A stretch of 64,000 nucleotides of DNA from contig CAJYAN010000002.1 in NCBI GenBank assembly GCA_913064945.1, positions 1 through 64,000 of the forward strand, given 5' to 3'. A program made the position numbers and the translations under genes. This DNA is from an uncultured Gammaproteobacteria bacterium. Its GTDB lineage: Bacteria > Pseudomonadota > Gammaproteobacteria > UBA6429 > Thiohalophilaceae. Below, piece by piece: positions 27,043 through 38,414 of this stretch (positions are counted from its first letter, which is position 1; every line of letters begins with the position of its first letter). Below the pieces are notes generated by a model, which was not told the origin of the DNA, ran no database searches, and worked only from the letters and a program-made list of their open reading frames with translations.

Positions 27043-27693
27043 GTGAGCGACAATTCAGCTAATTCACAGTACACAGCGCCCGTAGGTCAGATGGTGCCAA
27101 TGGTCGTCGAACAGACTTCGCGCGGTGAGCGTGCCTACGATATCTACTCACGGCTTCTCAAAGAACGTGTCATTTTTCTGGTTGGCCCGGTAGAGGACCA
27201 CATGGCCAATCTCGTGGTCGCCCAGTTACTGTTTCTGGAGTCAGAAAATCCCGATAAGGATATCCATCTGTATATCAATTCACCCGGCGGGTCTGTGACG
27301 GCGGGACTGTCTATTTATGACACCATGCAGTTCATCAAGCCGGATGTCAGTACCATGTGTATTGGCCAGGCGGCGAGCATGGGGGCGGTGTTACTGGCGG
27401 GTGGTGCCGCGGGTAAGCGGTATGCGCTCCCGCATTCAAGGACTATGATTCACCAGCCACTGGGCGGTTTTCAGGGGCAGGCATCCGACTTTGAGATCCA
27501 CGCCAAGGAAATCCTTGATATTCGTGAGCGTTTAAACACCATCCTGGCCAATCATTCCGGTCAGTCCATGGAGCGGATCCGTCAGGATACTGACAGAGAT
27601 TTCTTCATGAGCGCCAAAGAATCGGTAGACTATGGCCTGATTGACAAGGTGATGGAGCAAAGAGCCCTCCCTGTAGAGGGTAAAGAGGATTAA
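27043..27693 (+). CDS. clpP: ClpP: ATP-dependent Clp protease proteolytic subunit
   Basis: 216 residues from GTG 27043, which has AAAGGA at ideal spacing; ATG 27028 would add five residues. The catalytic triad is S112 in GQAASMGA, H137 in MIHQPLGG and D186. The motif INSPGG is present. It forms the double heptamer that degrades proteins fed by ClpX. Confidence 0.97.
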   Translation: MSDNSANSQYTAPVGQMVPMVVEQTSRGERAYDIYSRLLKERVIFLVGPVEDHMANLVVAQLLFLESENPDKDIHLYINSPGGSVTAGLSIYDTMQFIKPDVSTMCIGQAASMGAVLLAGGAAGKRYALPHSRTMIHQPLGGFQGQASDFEIHAKEILDIRERLNTILANHSGQSMERIRQDTDRDFFMSAKESVDYGLIDKVMEQRALPVEGKED

Positions 27694-27825
27694 AACGGTG
27701 AATAAATCGCCGATTAAGCCTAAATACGGAATAATGTGTCGATGAAAAAGTCTATCGAGTGACTTGAAATAATGGCAAATAAGTTGCATGTTCTACACAT
27801 AGCGGCAGTTGATTGAGGTGTCAAA

Positions 27826-29112
27826 ATGAGTGACGACAAAAACACCACTGGTGATAGCGGCAAGTTGCTGTATTGCTCCTTTTGTGGAAAGAGCCAGCAT
27901 GAGGTACGTAAACTCATTGCCGGACCTTCGGTGTTCATATGCGATGAGTGTGTCGAACTGTGTAACGATATTATTCGTGAAGAGGTCCAGGAACAGGCGG
28001 CCGCAGTCTCGGGTAACCATCTACCGACACCCCATGAAATCAAGGATATTCTCGACGAGTATGTGATAGGCCAGCAGCGAGCCAAACGAGTCCTGGCGGT
28101 GGCGGTCTATAACCACTACAAGCGTCTCGAAAATGGCCAGAAAAAAGACGATGTCGAGTTGGCCAAGAGCAATATACTGCTGATCGGGCCTACCGGTAGT
28201 GGTAAAACCCTGCTGGCGGAGACCCTGGCACGCCTGTTGAATGTCCCCTTTACCATCGCCGATGCCACCACACTGACGGAAGCCGGTTATGTGGGTGAAG
28301 ATGTAGAAAACATTATCCAGAAATTATTGCAAAAATGTGATTATGATGTGGAGAAGGCGCAGACGGGCATTGTCTATATCGATGAAATTGACAAGATCTC
28401 CCGCAAATCCGATAACCCCTCCATTACCCGGGATGTGTCGGGTGAAGGTGTGCAGCAGGCCCTGCTGAAACTCATTGAAGGTACGGTCGCCTCGGTACCG
28501 CCGCAGGGAGGCCGTAAGCATCCCCAGCAGGAATTCCTGCAGGTAGACACCGGTAATATCCTCTTCATCTGTGGTGGCGCCTTTGCCGGTATTGACCGCA
28601 TTATTCGTGATCGCTCTGAAAAGGGTGGCATCGGCTTCGCCGCCCAGGTCAAAAGTAAGGATGACAAGAAGAGTGTTAGTGACGTGCTGCACTCTGTCGA
28701 GCCGGAAGACCTCATCAAATTTGGTCTGATACCTGAGTTTGTCGGCCGTCTGCCTGTCGTCGCCACCCTGAGCGAGCTCGATGAAGATGCGTTAATTCAG
28801 ATACTTACCGAACCAAAGAATGCACTTTCCAAGCAGTATCAGAAGATGTTCGAAATGGAAGGCTGTGAGCTGGAATTTCGTGAAGAGGCGCTACGGGCGG
28901 TGGCACGTAAGGCAATGGAACGTAAGACCGGTGCGCGTGGTCTTCGCTCAATACTCGAGCATATTCTGCTGGACACCATGTATGACCTGCCTTCCATGGA
29001 AAATGTCGAAAAAGTGGTCATTGATGAATCAATGCTCACCGAGACTGATGCCAAACCTCTGCTGATTTACGAAGGTTCGGAGCAACCGCGCGCCGCCTCT
29101 GACGACGCTTAA
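27826..29112 (+). CDS. clpX: ClpX: ATPase subunit of ClpXP
   Basis: 428 residues. The N-terminal zinc finger (CSFCGK ... CDECVELC), Walker A GPTGSGKT, pore loop GYVGED and the ClpP-docking loop GIGFAAQ are all seen. It unfolds tagged substrates and threads them into ClpP. It is separated from clpP by 132 bp with no clear terminator. Confidence 0.98.
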   Translation: MSDDKNTTGDSGKLLYCSFCGKSQHEVRKLIAGPSVFICDECVELCNDIIREEVQEQAAAVSGNHLPTPHEIKDILDEYVIGQQRAKRVLAVAVYNHYKRLENGQKKDDVELAKSNILLIGPTGSGKTLLAETLARLLNVPFTIADATTLTEAGYVGEDVENIIQKLLQKCDYDVEKAQTGIVYIDEIDKISRKSDNPSITRDVSGEGVQQALLKLIEGTVASVPPQGGRKHPQQEFLQVDTGNILFICGGAFAGIDRIIRDRSEKGGIGFAAQVKSKDDKKSVSDVLHSVEPEDLIKFGLIPEFVGRLPVVATLSELDEDALIQILTEPKNALSKQYQKMFEMEGCELEFREEALRAVARKAMERKTGARGLRSILEHILLDTMYDLPSMENVEKVVIDESMLTETDAKPLLIYEGSEQPRAASDDA

Positions 29113-29148
29113 GTCTTTTCTGTTTTCATCCGCTATATCTACCGGGCT

Positions 29149-29169
29149 CTGGGGAAATAATAACCCCAG
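29149..29169 (+). other. Hairpin between clpX and lon
   Basis: CTGGGG (29149-29154) pairs with CCCCAG (29164-29169) around AAATAATAA, without a T-run. It may be a partial attenuator or an mRNA-stabilising element. Confidence 0.4.
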
Positions 29170-29275
29170 CGTCCGGCCTATTGAAATTGTTCTGGCCTGC
29201 CCTTATGTTGTTTATATACGAAGGGGAACCCCGCCTCTGTAAACCGTTATAAATGCGACCCGAGAGAAAAATTAC

Positions 29276-31687
29276 ATGTCTACAGTCATTGATGACCAGC
29301 TTGCCGCTATCCCCGTCCTACCTCTTCGCGATGTAGTCGTTTATCCACATATGGTCATTCCTCTGTTTGTTGGTCGCGAGAAATCGATTCACGCCCTTGA
29401 ACAGGCGATGGAAGGCGATAAACAAATTCTTCTGGTTGCGCAAAAGAGCGCCGCACAGGATGACCCAACACCGGAAGATGTCTATAACATCGGTACCGTA
29501 TCGACCATTTTACAGCTACTCAAACTCCCTGATGGCACGGTCAAGGTTCTGGTTGAAGGTAACCATCGAGCACGCATTGTGCATTATCTGGGGGCCGATG
29601 ATTTTTTCAAGGCGCAGGTCGTCAGGCTTGAAGAAGAAGTGCTGGACGAACGCGAGTCCGAAGTACTGGTACGTTCATTAACGACACAGTTCGATCAGTA
29701 TGTAAAACTGAATAAAAAAATACCGCCGGAGATCCTCACTTCCCTAGCCAATATTGATGACCCGGGTCGCCTGGTGGATACCATTGCGGCGCATCTCTCG
29801 CTGAAAATCGATGAGAAGCAGAATATTCTTGAGATTAAAGAACTCACCAAACGTTTTGAACACATGATGGGGTTGATGGAGTCTGAAATTGATCTCTTAC
29901 AGGTTGAGAAACGAATCCGTGGTCGCGTCAAACGTCAGATGGAAAAGAGTCAGCGCGAGTATTATCTCAACGAACAAATGAAGGCGATCCAGAAAGAATT
30001 GGGCGAAATGGAAGACGTGCCCAATGAAATGGAAGAACTGGAAAAGAAAATTGAAAAGGCCGGTATGTCCAAAGAGGCCAAGGTTAAAGCCACTGCCGAG
30101 TTGAATAAGCTCAAAATGATGTCACCAATGTCGGCCGAGGCAACGGTAGTCCGTAACTATCTCGACTGGCTGGTGGGTGTGCCCTGGAAAAAGAAAACTA
30201 AAATTCATCAGGACCTTAGCAAAGCAGAAGCTGTACTGGAAGAAGACCATTACGGCCTGGAAAAAGTCAAAGAGCGTATTCTCGAGTATCTTGCGGTACA
30301 GCAGCGCGTGAAAAAACTCAAAGGCCCGATCCTCTGTCTGGTGGGGCCCCCCGGTGTTGGTAAAACATCATTGGGCAAGTCCATTGCGCGTGCCACGAAT
30401 CGAAAGTTTGTGCGTATGGCCCTGGGTGGTGTGCGTGATGAAGCAGAGATTCGCGGTCATCGTCGTACCTATATCGGTTCGATGCCCGGTAAGATTATTC
30501 AGAACCTGAATAAGATCGAAACACGCAATCCACTATTTCTACTGGACGAGATCGACAAGATGGCCATGGACTTTCGTGGTGACCCTGCTTCGGCATTATT
30601 GGAAGTGCTGGATCCTGAACAGAATCACACCTTCAACGATCACTACCTGGAAGTGGATTTTGACCTGTCCGATATCATGTTCGTTGCCACCTCTAATACC
30701 ATGAACATTCCCGGTCCACTCCTGGATCGTATGGAAGTTATTCGCCTATCGGGTTACACCGAAGATGAAAAGGTCAATATTGCCGAGCGTTATCTCGTGA
30801 CCAAGCAGATCAAAAACAATGGCCTGAACAGCGAGGAGATTGATATTCAGCAGAGCGCGATTCGCGATATCATTCGCTACTACACACGCGAGGCCGGTGT
30901 GCGAAATCTTGAACGTGAGATTGCCAAAATTTGCCGTAAGGTTGTCAAAGAAGTGTTACTCAAGCCGGCAGAAAAGCAGGTGACCATTAACGAGGACAAT
31001 CTGGACGCCTATCTGGGCGTCAAGCGCTTTCGCTTTGGTATGGCGGAAGAGAATAATCAGGTAGGGCAGGTGACGGGCCTGGCCTGGACAGAAGTCGGCG
31101 GTGAGCTACTAACCATTGAAACGGCCGTGATGCCGGGCAAGGGCAAGCATTCGATTACCGGTCAGCTGGGTGATGTCATGAAGGAGTCTATTCAGGCCGC
31201 GCTGACTGTCGTTCGTAGCCGGAGTGAGGTGCTGGGGATTGATAATGAAATATTCGAAAAGAATGATATTCATATCCACGTTCCCGAGGGCGCAATCCCC
31301 AAGGATGGCCCCAGTGCCGGTATTGGTATGTGCACGGCCCTGGTCTCGGCCCTGACCAGGATCCCGGTGCGTGCCGATGTCGCGATGACCGGTGAAATTA
31401 CCCTGCGTGGTGAGGTCCTGCCGATTGGTGGTTTGAAGGAAAAATTACTGGCGGCGCGTCGTGGTGGCATCAAGACGGTCTTAATCCCGGAAGAAAACCG
31501 CCGCGATCTAACCGAGATTCCGGAGAACGTGCAACAGGACCTGGATATCAAACCAGTACGCTGGATTGATGAGGTGCTGGAACTCGCCCTGGAGAGGCTG
31601 CCAACGCCTGACAATAAGGCCGTCGCCACCGCACCGCAAAAAGCGAAAGGTAAGGCGGGTAAACGTAGCAATATCCACACACATTGA
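29276..31687 (+). CDS. lon: Lon protease
   Basis: 803 residues: an N-terminal substrate domain (about 10-205), a coiled coil, an AAA+ module with Walker [10 protein letters not shown] and LLDEIDKM, and a C-terminal protease domain with the catalytic serine S680 in KDGPSAGIG. It degrades misfolded and regulatory proteins. The C-terminal tail is lysine- and alanine-rich. Confidence 0.98.
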   Translation: MSTVIDDQLAAIPVLPLRDVVVYPHMVIPLFVGREKSIHALEQAMEGDKQILLVAQKSAAQDDPTPEDVYNIGTVSTILQLLKLPDGTVKVLVEGNHRARIVHYLGADDFFKAQVVRLEEEVLDERESEVLVRSLTTQFDQYVKLNKKIPPEILTSLANIDDPGRLVDTIAAHLSLKIDEKQNILEIKELTKRFEHMMGLMESEIDLLQVEKRIRGRVKRQMEKSQREYYLNEQMKAIQKELGEMEDVPNEMEELEKKIEKAGMSKEAKVKATAELNKLKMMSPMSAEATVVRNYLDWLVGVPWKKKTKIHQDLSKAEAVLEEDHYGLEKVKERILEYLAVQQRVKKLKGPILCLVGPPGVGKTSLGKSIARATNRKFVRMALGGVRDEAEIRGHRRTYIGSMPGKIIQNLNKIETRNPLFLLDEIDKMAMDFRGDPASALLEVLDPEQNHTFNDHYLEVDFDLSDIMFVATSNTMNIPGPLLDRMEVIRLSGYTEDEKVNIAERYLVTKQIKNNGLNSEEIDIQQSAIRDIIRYYTREAGVRNLEREIAKICRKVVKEVLLKPAEKQVTINEDNLDAYLGVKRFRFGMAEENNQVGQVTGLAWTEVGGELLTIETAVMPGKGKHSITGQLGDVMKESIQAALTVVRSRSEVLGIDNEIFEKNDIHIHVPEGAIPKDGPSAGIGMCTALVSALTRIPVRADVAMTGEITLRGEVLPIGGLKEKLLAARRGGIKTVLIPEENRRDLTEIPENVQQDLDIKPVRWIDEVLELALERLPTPDNKAVATAPQKAKGKAGKRSNIHTH

Positions 31688-31773
31688 GAAAAACTGAGCT
31701 CAATGTGGTGAAGTTGCTTGACCTGCTGGCAATGCCATTGGTATAAACTCATCCACACTTCGAATTAAAAAAG

Positions 31774-31802
31774 CCGCCAGTACCACTGGCGGTGTTTTTT
31801 TG
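31774..31802 (+). terminator. Rho-independent terminator after lon
   Basis: CCGCCAGT pairs with ACTGGCGG around ACC, followed by TG and a T8 run. It separates lon from hupB, so hupB needs its own promoter or depends on read-through; the gap to its start is under 40 bp. Confidence 0.9.
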
Positions 31803-31839
31803 TCCATTCTACCGAACGAGAAAAAAGGGGAGACACTCC

Positions 31840-32112
31840 GTGAATAAAGCTGAATTGATTGACATGATTGCAGAGTCTGCAGATATTTCCAAAGCCGCCG
31901 CTACCCGTGCGCTGGATACCGTTTTTGGCGGTATCACTGAAGCATTGAAAAAAGGTGAGCAGGTAACGCTGGTGGGCTTTGGTACTTTCCAGGTACGTGA
32001 CCGTGCCGCGCGTACTGGTCGTAACCCTAAAACGGGTGAAGCCATACAGATCGCCGCATCAAAGAATCCTGCATTTAAGGCTGGCAAAGCGTTAAAGGAT
32101 GCCGTAAACTAG
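31840..32112 (+). CDS. hupB: HU-type DNA-binding protein
   Basis: 90 residues from GTG 31840 with AAGGGGAG upstream. The sequence is classic [15 protein letters not shown], the beta-arm [21 protein letters not shown] and the closing [16 protein letters not shown]. The longer frame from 31792 crosses the lon terminator and is rejected. Confidence 0.97.
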   Translation: MNKAELIDMIAESADISKAAATRALDTVFGGITEALKKGEQVTLVGFGTFQVRDRAARTGRNPKTGEAIQIAASKNPAFKAGKALKDAVN

Positions 32113-32125
32113 CGCGCCTTCCAGG

Positions 32126-32201
32126 GGGTGGTTAGCTCAGCTGGTAGAGCATCGCCCTTACAAGGCGAGGGTCGGGGGTTCGATCCCCTCACCACCCACC
32201 A
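32126..32201 (+). tRNA. tRNA-Val (TAC)
   Basis: 76 nt; the acceptor GGGTGGT pairs with ACCACCC, the anticodon loop is CTTACAA (TAC), and ACCA is encoded. Confidence 0.96.
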
Positions 32202-32206
32202 AGTTC

Positions 32207-32283
32207 GGACCGGTAGTTCAGCTGGTTAGAATGCCGGCCTGTCACGCCGGAGGTCGCGGGTTCGAGTCCCGTCCGGTCCGCCA
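32207..32283 (+). tRNA. tRNA-Asp (GTC)
   Basis: 77 nt; the acceptor GGACCGG pairs with CCGGTCC, the anticodon loop is CTGTCAC (GTC), and GCCA is encoded. Only five bases after tRNA-Val, so both are processed from one transcript. Confidence 0.96.
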
Positions 32284-32291
32284 AATAAATC

Positions 32292-32328
32292 AAGGGCGTT
32301 GCTTTATTTAAGGCACGCCCTTTTTTTT
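32292..32328 (+). terminator. Rho-independent terminator after tRNA-Asp
   Basis: AAGGGCGT pairs with ACGCCCTT around a 15-base loop, followed by an uninterrupted T-run. Confidence 0.88.
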
Positions 32329-32380
32329 ATGGTACGCTTTCGGAAATTCACAATACAACTTCAACTTTCAGTGTATAACC

Positions 32381-34321
32381 ATGTTGCAAATAATTCGTGA
32401 TCGCGCGCAGGGCATAATTGTATGGACGATAGTCGGTTTGATTATCATTACCTTTGCCTTATTTGGAATGAGCTCATACCTCTCAGGTTCATCCGTAAAG
32501 GCTATTGCCAGTGTTGATGGAAAAGATATCAGCCAGAAAGATTTCCAGCAGGCCTATCGTCGATATCAGGATCGCCTGCGCCAGATGCTGGGAGCGAGCT
32601 ATCGTGCGGATATGTTTAATCCCGCCATGGTAAAACGACAGGTGCTGGATGGGCTGATAAATCAACGGCTCCTGACCAGTTACCTGGATGATAAAAAGAT
32701 TTTCCCGGCCGACCAACTGGTTGCTGACGCGATTCAAAACATCCCGGCCTTCAAAAACGAGCAGGGTCAGTTTTCAAAACAACGTTATCAGGAATTATTG
32801 AGTCGTCAGGGGATGAGTCCTGCTGGCTTTGAAGCCGACCTGGCACGCGATATTGCCAGCCAGCAACTTAGCACGGCTTTAGCTAAAACGGCATTTGTGA
32901 CACCCAAAGAACTGGCCTTATATCAGCGTCTTAAGCATCAACAGCGTGATGTCGGCTACCTATTGCTGGAGAAGAAAGCATATCTGTCTGGCACTAAGGT
33001 TAACGATGCGGATATTGAAAAATATTACCAGGCCCACCTGGCTGATTTTATGACGCAGGAAAGGGTCAAGGTAAATTATGTGGAGCTGGACTTAGCCAAA
33101 CGTGCCGATGGTGTCTCGATTGCTGATGCCAAAGTCCAGGAATACTATAAGGCCAATCTGGCAAATTATGTGAAACAGGCGGAGCAGCGTCGTGCCAGTC
33201 ATATCCTCATTAATGTTAATAAAGATACGGATGATGCCGCCGCCAGGGCAAAATTGCAGACGATTCTGGCTGAATACAAGGCAGGTAAATCGTTTGCCGC
33301 GCTGGCAAAAAAATACTCACAGGATCCCGGCTCGGCGAAAAAAGGCGGAGATCTGGGATTTTTTGACCAGAAAATGATGGATAAGGCCTTCACCAAGGCC
33401 GCCTTTTCACTTAAAAAAGGCGAGGTCAGTGCGCCGGTTAAATCCCGTTTTGGTTATCATTTGATCCTGGTCACTGATATCAAGCCCGCTCAATATAAGC
33501 CGCTGGATGAAGTAAAAGCAAAAATTAAACACCAGCTGCAAATGGCCGCCGTCGAACAACAATTCTATGTCGATGCCGAAAAACTGGATAACCTGAGTTA
33601 CGATAATGCCAATAGCCTGACTTCCATCGTGGATCAACTCGGTCTGCCATTAGAGCACAGTAATTTTTTCACACGTCAGGGTGGTCAGGGTTTGTTTGCC
33701 AATCGAAAAATTATTGAGGCGGCATACAGTGATGATGTCCTCAATCAGGGACATAACAGCGCCGTTATCGAAATTAGCAGTACACATCTGCTGGTTCTGC
33801 GTCTGGCGGAGCATCAGCTTGCCAAACAAAAACCCTTGAGTGATGTCAGGCCGGTCATTGTCAAAAAACTGCAAATTGAGGCCGCGATTCAACAGGCAAC
33901 AAAAGATGCTGATACCGCCATGCAGGCTTTGCGTGGCGGCATGAATCCATCGACCTGGTCGAAAGAAAATAAAAAGGGACAGTGGTATGAGGCAGGCTTC
34001 ATTGGTCGAACAGCCAGTCTTGACCCGCATGCCGTGAAGGAAAATAAGAGGGAATTGCCCGCAGCACTACGACGGAAGGCCTTCCAGCTACCGCAGCCGA
34101 GCAAGGGGCAGGCCTCAATTGAGGTGGTTTCATTGGCCGATGGTGATCGGGCAGTATTAGTGCTACACAGTATTAAGGATGTTGAGGTAGATGCGCGCAC
34201 GTCCACGCAGTACAGACAACAACTGCAGTCAGCGATGGGACAGGCGGATTATAATGATTTTATCCAGGAACTCCGGGCGGGGGCGGATATTAATATCCAC
34301 ATGGAAAACGTCCAGGAGTAG
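32381..34321 (+). CDS. ppiD: PpiD/SurA-type periplasmic folding factor
   Basis: 646 residues. One N-terminal membrane anchor (about 12-34, IIVWTIVGLIIITFALFGM) is followed by a SurA_N-like helical region and a parvulin PPIase domain (about 266-363; RRASHILI ... KYSQDPGSAKKGGDLGFF ... FGYHLILV). PpiD assists outer-membrane protein folding at the Sec translocon. Its place after hupB and tRNAs downstream of lon matches Gammaproteobacteria. Confidence 0.94.
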   Translation: MLQIIRDRAQGIIVWTIVGLIIITFALFGMSSYLSGSSVKAIASVDGKDISQKDFQQAYRRYQDRLRQMLGASYRADMFNPAMVKRQVLDGLINQRLLTSYLDDKKIFPADQLVADAIQNIPAFKNEQGQFSKQRYQELLSRQGMSPAGFEADLARDIASQQLSTALAKTAFVTPKELALYQRLKHQQRDVGYLLLEKKAYLSGTKVNDADIEKYYQAHLADFMTQERVKVNYVELDLAKRADGVSIADAKVQEYYKANLANYVKQAEQRRASHILINVNKDTDDAAARAKLQTILAEYKAGKSFAALAKKYSQDPGSAKKGGDLGFFDQKMMDKAFTKAAFSLKKGEVSAPVKSRFGYHLILVTDIKPAQYKPLDEVKAKIKHQLQMAAVEQQFYVDAEKLDNLSYDNANSLTSIVDQLGLPLEHSNFFTRQGGQGLFANRKIIEAAYSDDVLNQGHNSAVIEISSTHLLVLRLAEHQLAKQKPLSDVRPVIVKKLQIEAAIQQATKDADTAMQALRGGMNPSTWSKENKKGQWYEAGFIGRTASLDPHAVKENKRELPAALRRKAFQLPQPSKGQASIEVVSLADGDRAVLVLHSIKDVEVDARTSTQYRQQLQSAMGQADYNDFIQELRAGADINIHMENVQE

Positions 34322-34331
34322 TGATTGAATT

Positions 34332-34357
34332 AAAAAGGCCCGGCAGGGCCTTTTTTT
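34332..34357 (+). terminator. Rho-independent terminator after ppiD
   Basis: AAAAAGGCCC pairs with GGGCCTTTTT around GGCA, with the T-run included. It begins 11 bases after the ppiD stop. Confidence 0.9.
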
Positions 34358-34386
34358 AGTTTGAAAGCCCAAAAAGGAGATCGCAA

Positions 34387-35688
34387 ATGTTTCGACTGGC
34401 ACTACATTGGCAAATCCTTATCGCCCTGGTACTGGCGGTCATAGCCGGGGTGTTGACTGGCAAAGATGCCGCCATTTTCAGTATCAGTTTTTATGCGATC
34501 TACGCTTTTCTTGGCAGCTTATTTTTAAATGCGCTGAAGATGATCATTGTACCGTTGATCGTCTCTTCAATTATTGTCGGGATTGCGGGAATTGGCGGTG
34601 GTCGAGGGCTGGGACGCATCGGCGGTAAAACGCTGTTGTACTATGTTATCACCAGTCTGCTGGCAATTTTGACGGGACTCGTCCTGGTCAACCTGTTTAC
34701 CCCCGGCATTATTAACGGTGTGCCGCTGCAGAGTATTTTTAATCTTGACAGTGGTGCGGCGGCTGCCGTCACCGAACGCGTCGCCGGCCGTGGCATTGCG
34801 GATATTGCCGATGTTTTTCTCTCGATGGTGCCATCTAATATTATTGCGGCGGCGGCCAATGGTCAGATGCTGGGGCTGATTTTTTTCAGTCTGGTGTTTG
34901 GTTTCTTTATGACGCGAATTAATGAGGCCTATGCTGAAGCCCAGTTTAATTTCTGGCATGGTCTGCATGAAACCATGTTAAAAATTACCGACTGGGTGAT
35001 GCTGTTTGCCCCGCTGGGGGTCTTTGCCCTGGTGGCTAAGGTGATTGCCGGGATGCAAGGGGAAGATCTGGCGACGCTGGCCACTTCCCTTGGGACATTT
35101 TTTATGACCGTGTTGCTGGCACTGGCCGTCCATATGTTTGTCAGCCTGCCCCTGCTCCTCAAACTGGTCGGTCGGGTCTCTCCCCGCCGCCATTTTCGTG
35201 CTATGTCACCGGCCTTGCTCACGGCCTTTTCCACGGCGTCTTCCTCAGCCACGTTGCCGATGACGATGGAGTGTGTTGAGAAAAATGCCGGCGTCTCCAA
35301 CCGGACTTCGTCGTTTGTCCTGCCGCTGGGGGCCACCGTCAATATGGACGGCACGGCGTTGTACGAGTGCGTCGCGGCAATGTTTATTGCCCAGGCCTAT
35401 GGTATCGAGTTGAGCCTGACGACTCAGTTCCTGGTGGTGACCATTGCCTTGTTGACGTCGATTGGTGTGGCCGGCATCCCGGCAGCCAGCCTGGTGGCCA
35501 TTTCGATTATCCTCGCCGCGATAGGATTGCCGGCGGAGGCGATTGGTCTGATTCTGGCGGTGGATCGGGTACTGGATATGTGCCGGACCACGGTCAATGT
35601 CTTTAGTGACTCCTGTGGGGCGGTGATTATTGCCAGTACTGAAGGCGAAGCGGGCCTGCTGCTAGACCCTCAGCGGCAACCTGCCTAG
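34387..35688 (+). CDS. Dicarboxylate/amino-acid:cation symporter (DAACS family)
   Basis: 433 residues with about eight helices and two re-entrant loops. Family signatures are the serine-rich [16 protein letters not shown] (about 283-298), the [15 protein letters not shown] motif and [16 protein letters not shown] near the C-terminus. It imports glutamate, aspartate or C4-dicarboxylates with sodium or protons. It would give this autotroph some access to organic acids. The stop overlaps the convergent fabI stop by three bases. The exact substrate is not determinable. Confidence 0.92.
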   Translation: MFRLALHWQILIALVLAVIAGVLTGKDAAIFSISFYAIYAFLGSLFLNALKMIIVPLIVSSIIVGIAGIGGGRGLGRIGGKTLLYYVITSLLAILTGLVLVNLFTPGIINGVPLQSIFNLDSGAAAAVTERVAGRGIADIADVFLSMVPSNIIAAAANGQMLGLIFFSLVFGFFMTRINEAYAEAQFNFWHGLHETMLKITDWVMLFAPLGVFALVAKVIAGMQGEDLATLATSLGTFFMTVLLALAVHMFVSLPLLLKLVGRVSPRRHFRAMSPALLTAFSTASSSATLPMTMECVEKNAGVSNRTSSFVLPLGATVNMDGTALYECVAAMFIAQAYGIELSLTTQFLVVTIALLTSIGVAGIPAASLVAISIILAAIGLPAEAIGLILAVDRVLDMCRTTVNVFSDSCGAVIIASTEGEAGLLLDPQRQPA

Positions 35689-36476
35689 ACGCTGTCAAGC
35701 GGACGCATACCAATGATGTTGTAGCCGGAATCTACGTAGGTGATTTCACCGGTGATACCACTGGCCAGGTCAGAGCACAGGAAGGCGGCGGCATTGCCGA
35801 CTTCTTCGATAGTGACATTACGACGCAGTGGGGCGGTCTTTTCCACCTCATCGAGCATCTTGCGGAAGTTGTTGATACCGGCGGCGGCCAGGGTCTTGAT
35901 AGGTCCCGCAGAAATGGCATTGACACGGATACCGTCAGGGCCAAGGCACTGTGACATATAGCGGACATTGGCCTCCAGGCTGGCCTTGGCGAGCCCCATA
36001 ACGTTGTAGCTGGGCATAGCGCGTTCTGCACCCAGATAACTCAGCGTTAGCATGGCACCGTTGCGGCCTTCCATCATGCGAACACCCGCCTTGGCCAGGG
36101 CCGCAAAGCTGTAGGAGCTGATTTCATGGGCTAACCGGAAACCATCACGGGTCACGCTGTCGAGATAGTCACCTTCCAGCTCCGCGCGCGGCGCGAAGGC
36201 GACGGAGTGAATAATGATATCCAGCCCATCCCAGTAGTTGTCGAGATGGTCAAAGACCTTGTCGATTTCCTCATCACTGCTGACGTCACAGGGGACAACA
36301 ATCTCAGAGCCCAATTCAGAGGCCATTTTGGCAACACGGTCTTCCAGTTTTTCGTTTTGAAAGGTAAATGCCAGGTCGGCGCCCTCACGATGCATGGCCT
36401 GGGCGATCCCCCAGGCGATTGAGCGATTACTCGCCAGACCAACGATGAGTGCGCGTTTGCCTTGTAAAAAACCCAT
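35685..36476 (-). CDS. fabI: Enoyl-ACP reductase (NADH), FabI
   Basis: 263 residues from ATG 36476, with GAGAGGAATT upstream; an upstream in-frame extension to 36725 is not conserved-looking. Short-chain reductase fold: [16 protein letters not shown] nucleotide-binding loop, and the catalytic Tyr-x6-Lys pattern in [14 protein letters not shown]. It completes each cycle of fatty acid elongation. Divergent from the peptide-transporter operon. Confidence 0.96.
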   Translation of the reverse strand: MGFLQGKRALIVGLASNRSIAWGIAQAMHREGADLAFTFQNEKLEDRVAKMASELGSEIVVPCDVSSDEEIDKVFDHLDNYWDGLDIIIHSVAFAPRAELEGDYLDSVTRDGFRLAHEISSYSFAALAKAGVRMMEGRNGAMLTLSYLGAERAMPSYNVMGLAKASLEANVRYMSQCLGPDGIRVNAISAGPIKTLAAAGINNFRKMLDEVEKTAPLRRNVTIEEVGNAAAFLCSDLASGITGEITYVDSGYNIIGMRPLDSV

Positions 36477-36634
36477 AGTAATTCCTCTCGCCCTTGTTAT
36501 TTTTAATGTGCAATGTATGTGTTTATCTTGATAATTTTCGGTATTATCTACCACTAAGCAGAGAATACAAGTCCGGAACGAATTCTTCGCGAACAGGTCT
36601 GCAAAGAATGATAACCTGCGAAACAGGAAATAAT

Positions 36635-38413
36635 GTGCCGTTGAGATACCTGGTCTGGCTTTTACTATTTTTTCTCCCCGCCCCCGGGTATGCGTCGTCG
36701 TCAATCGCCCTCGGCTATACGCCAAAATACGCCACTCACTTCAAACACTTTGATTATGTCAATCCGAATGCCCCCAAGGGCGGCACCATCACCATGCCGG
36801 GTTTTGGTAACTATGACAGCTTTAACCCGTTTACTCTCAAAGGTGTGCCGGCTGCCGGACTGACTCAACTCGTGTTTGAATCGTTGATGGTGCAGAGCCA
36901 GGATGAGGCCTATAGCCTGTATGCCAACCTGGCTGATGACATCCAGTTAGCACCGAATAAGCTGTCCGTCACATTCCATCTCGATCCACGGGCGCGTTTT
37001 TCCAACGGTGACCCGGTACTGGCTAAAGATGTGAAGTTTACCTTTGATACGCTCAAAAGTGATAAGGCGCATCCGCGTTATCGTCTCTACTGGAGAGACA
37101 TTACCCGGGCCGTTGTGGTGAGCAAACGCACCATTCGTTTTGATTTTGCACGTGTGAATCCTGAGTTACACCTGATTATTGCACAAATGCAGGTCTTTTC
37201 GCCGAAGTGGCTCGGCAGCACATCGTTTGACAAACTGGACCGTACTTTGCCCATCGGCACGGGACCCTATACTGTTGAAAAATATCAGCTGGGTAAGGAT
37301 ATTGTCTACAAGCGAAATCCAAACTATTGGGCACGTAACTTACCCAGCCAAAAGGGGATGTATAATTTCGATCATATCGTCTTCAAGTATTACAGGGATT
37401 TTACCGTGATGCTGGAGGCGCTGAAAGCTGGTGAATATGATTTCATTGCCGTCAATAATTCCAAACAGTGGGCGCGCGATTATGTGGGCCCACAATTTGA
37501 TGATGGTCGTATTATCAAAAAAGAAATCCATCATAAAAATAATGCCGGTATGCAGGGCTTTATTTTCAATATACGACGTGAACTCTTCAAGGACCGACGT
37601 GTGCGGCGCGCCATCAGTCTGGCCTTTGATTTTGACTGGTCAAATAAAAAGCTGTTTTATAATCAGTACACACGTTGTGATAGCTATTTTAGTAATAGTG
37701 AACTGGCATCAAGTGGACTCCCCAAAGGCGATGAACTGAAGCTCTTAAATCAGTATCGGGATCAACTCCCGGCTGATGTCTTTACCCAGGTCTGGCATCC
37801 GCCAAGAACCAATTATCCCGGGGCACTGCGTAAGAACCTGATCAAGGCACAAAAGCTATTAAATGAAGCAGGCTGGAGGGTCAGGGATGGTGTTCTGCAA
37901 AATGCAAACGGTAAAAAATTTGAATTCAGTGTCATGCTGGTGCAAAAGGGCTTTGAACGTATCCTGGCACCGTTCGCCTACAATCTGCGCAAGCTGGGTA
38001 TTATCGTACATTACCGCACAGTGGATGTCTCTCTGTATGAACAGCGCGTGAGGAATTTCAAATTTGATATGGTGGTTGCTTCATTTGGCGAATCTCAGTC
38101 ACCGGGCAACGAACAATTTGATTACTGGTCATCCCGGGCGGCGGATCAAAAAGGTTCGCAAAACCTGATCGGAATCAAAAACCCGGTCGTCGATGCGCTA
38201 ATTAACAAGGTGGTGTTTGCCAGGAATCGCAAGTCATTAATCATCGCGACTCACGCTCTGGACCGCGTCCTGTTACATGGTGAGTATCTTATTCCCAACT
38301 GGTATATCGCGACGCATCGTATTGCCTACTGGAACAAATTTTCCTATCCCAAAAAACTACCGCTGTATTATCAGGCAGAGTCATGGGCGTTAGCTACCTG
38401 GTGGAAGAAATAA
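36635..38413 (+). CDS. yejA: Periplasmic oligopeptide-binding protein, YejA-like
   Basis: 592 residues from GTG 36635, which follows ACAGGAAAT and gives a good signal peptide ([19 protein letters not shown]). ATG 36608 is an alternative. Family 5 solute-binding fold with the YejA-like opening [15 protein letters not shown] and NYDSFNPF. It captures peptides (in relatives, microcin C-like compounds) for YejBEF. First of a four-gene operon with one-base or overlapping junctions. Confidence 0.92.
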   Translation: MPLRYLVWLLLFFLPAPGYASSSIALGYTPKYATHFKHFDYVNPNAPKGGTITMPGFGNYDSFNPFTLKGVPAAGLTQLVFESLMVQSQDEAYSLYANLADDIQLAPNKLSVTFHLDPRARFSNGDPVLAKDVKFTFDTLKSDKAHPRYRLYWRDITRAVVVSKRTIRFDFARVNPELHLIIAQMQVFSPKWLGSTSFDKLDRTLPIGTGPYTVEKYQLGKDIVYKRNPNYWARNLPSQKGMYNFDHIVFKYYRDFTVMLEALKAGEYDFIAVNNSKQWARDYVGPQFDDGRIIKKEIHHKNNAGMQGFIFNIRRELFKDRRVRRAISLAFDFDWSNKKLFYNQYTRCDSYFSNSELASSGLPKGDELKLLNQYRDQLPADVFTQVWHPPRTNYPGALRKNLIKAQKLLNEAGWRVRDGVLQNANGKKFEFSVMLVQKGFERILAPFAYNLRKLGIIVHYRTVDVSLYEQRVRNFKFDMVVASFGESQSPGNEQFDYWSSRAADQKGSQNLIGIKNPVVDALINKVVFARNRKSLIIATHALDRVLLHGEYLIPNWYIATHRIAYWNKFSYPKKLPLYYQAESWALATWWKK

Positions 38414-38414
38414 A

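Noticed and set aside
31792-31839. Upstream start for hupB
   Set aside because: The extension crosses the lon terminator and lacks HU similarity; GTG 31840 has a strong RBS and yields the canonical N-terminus.
36494-36607. N-terminal extension of the YejA-like protein
   Set aside because: It would place a signal peptide over 50 residues from the N-terminus and overlap the fabI promoter region.
36477-36725. N-terminal extension of fabI
   Set aside because: Not FabI-like; it overlaps the divergent peptide-transporter leader, and ATG 36476 has an RBS.
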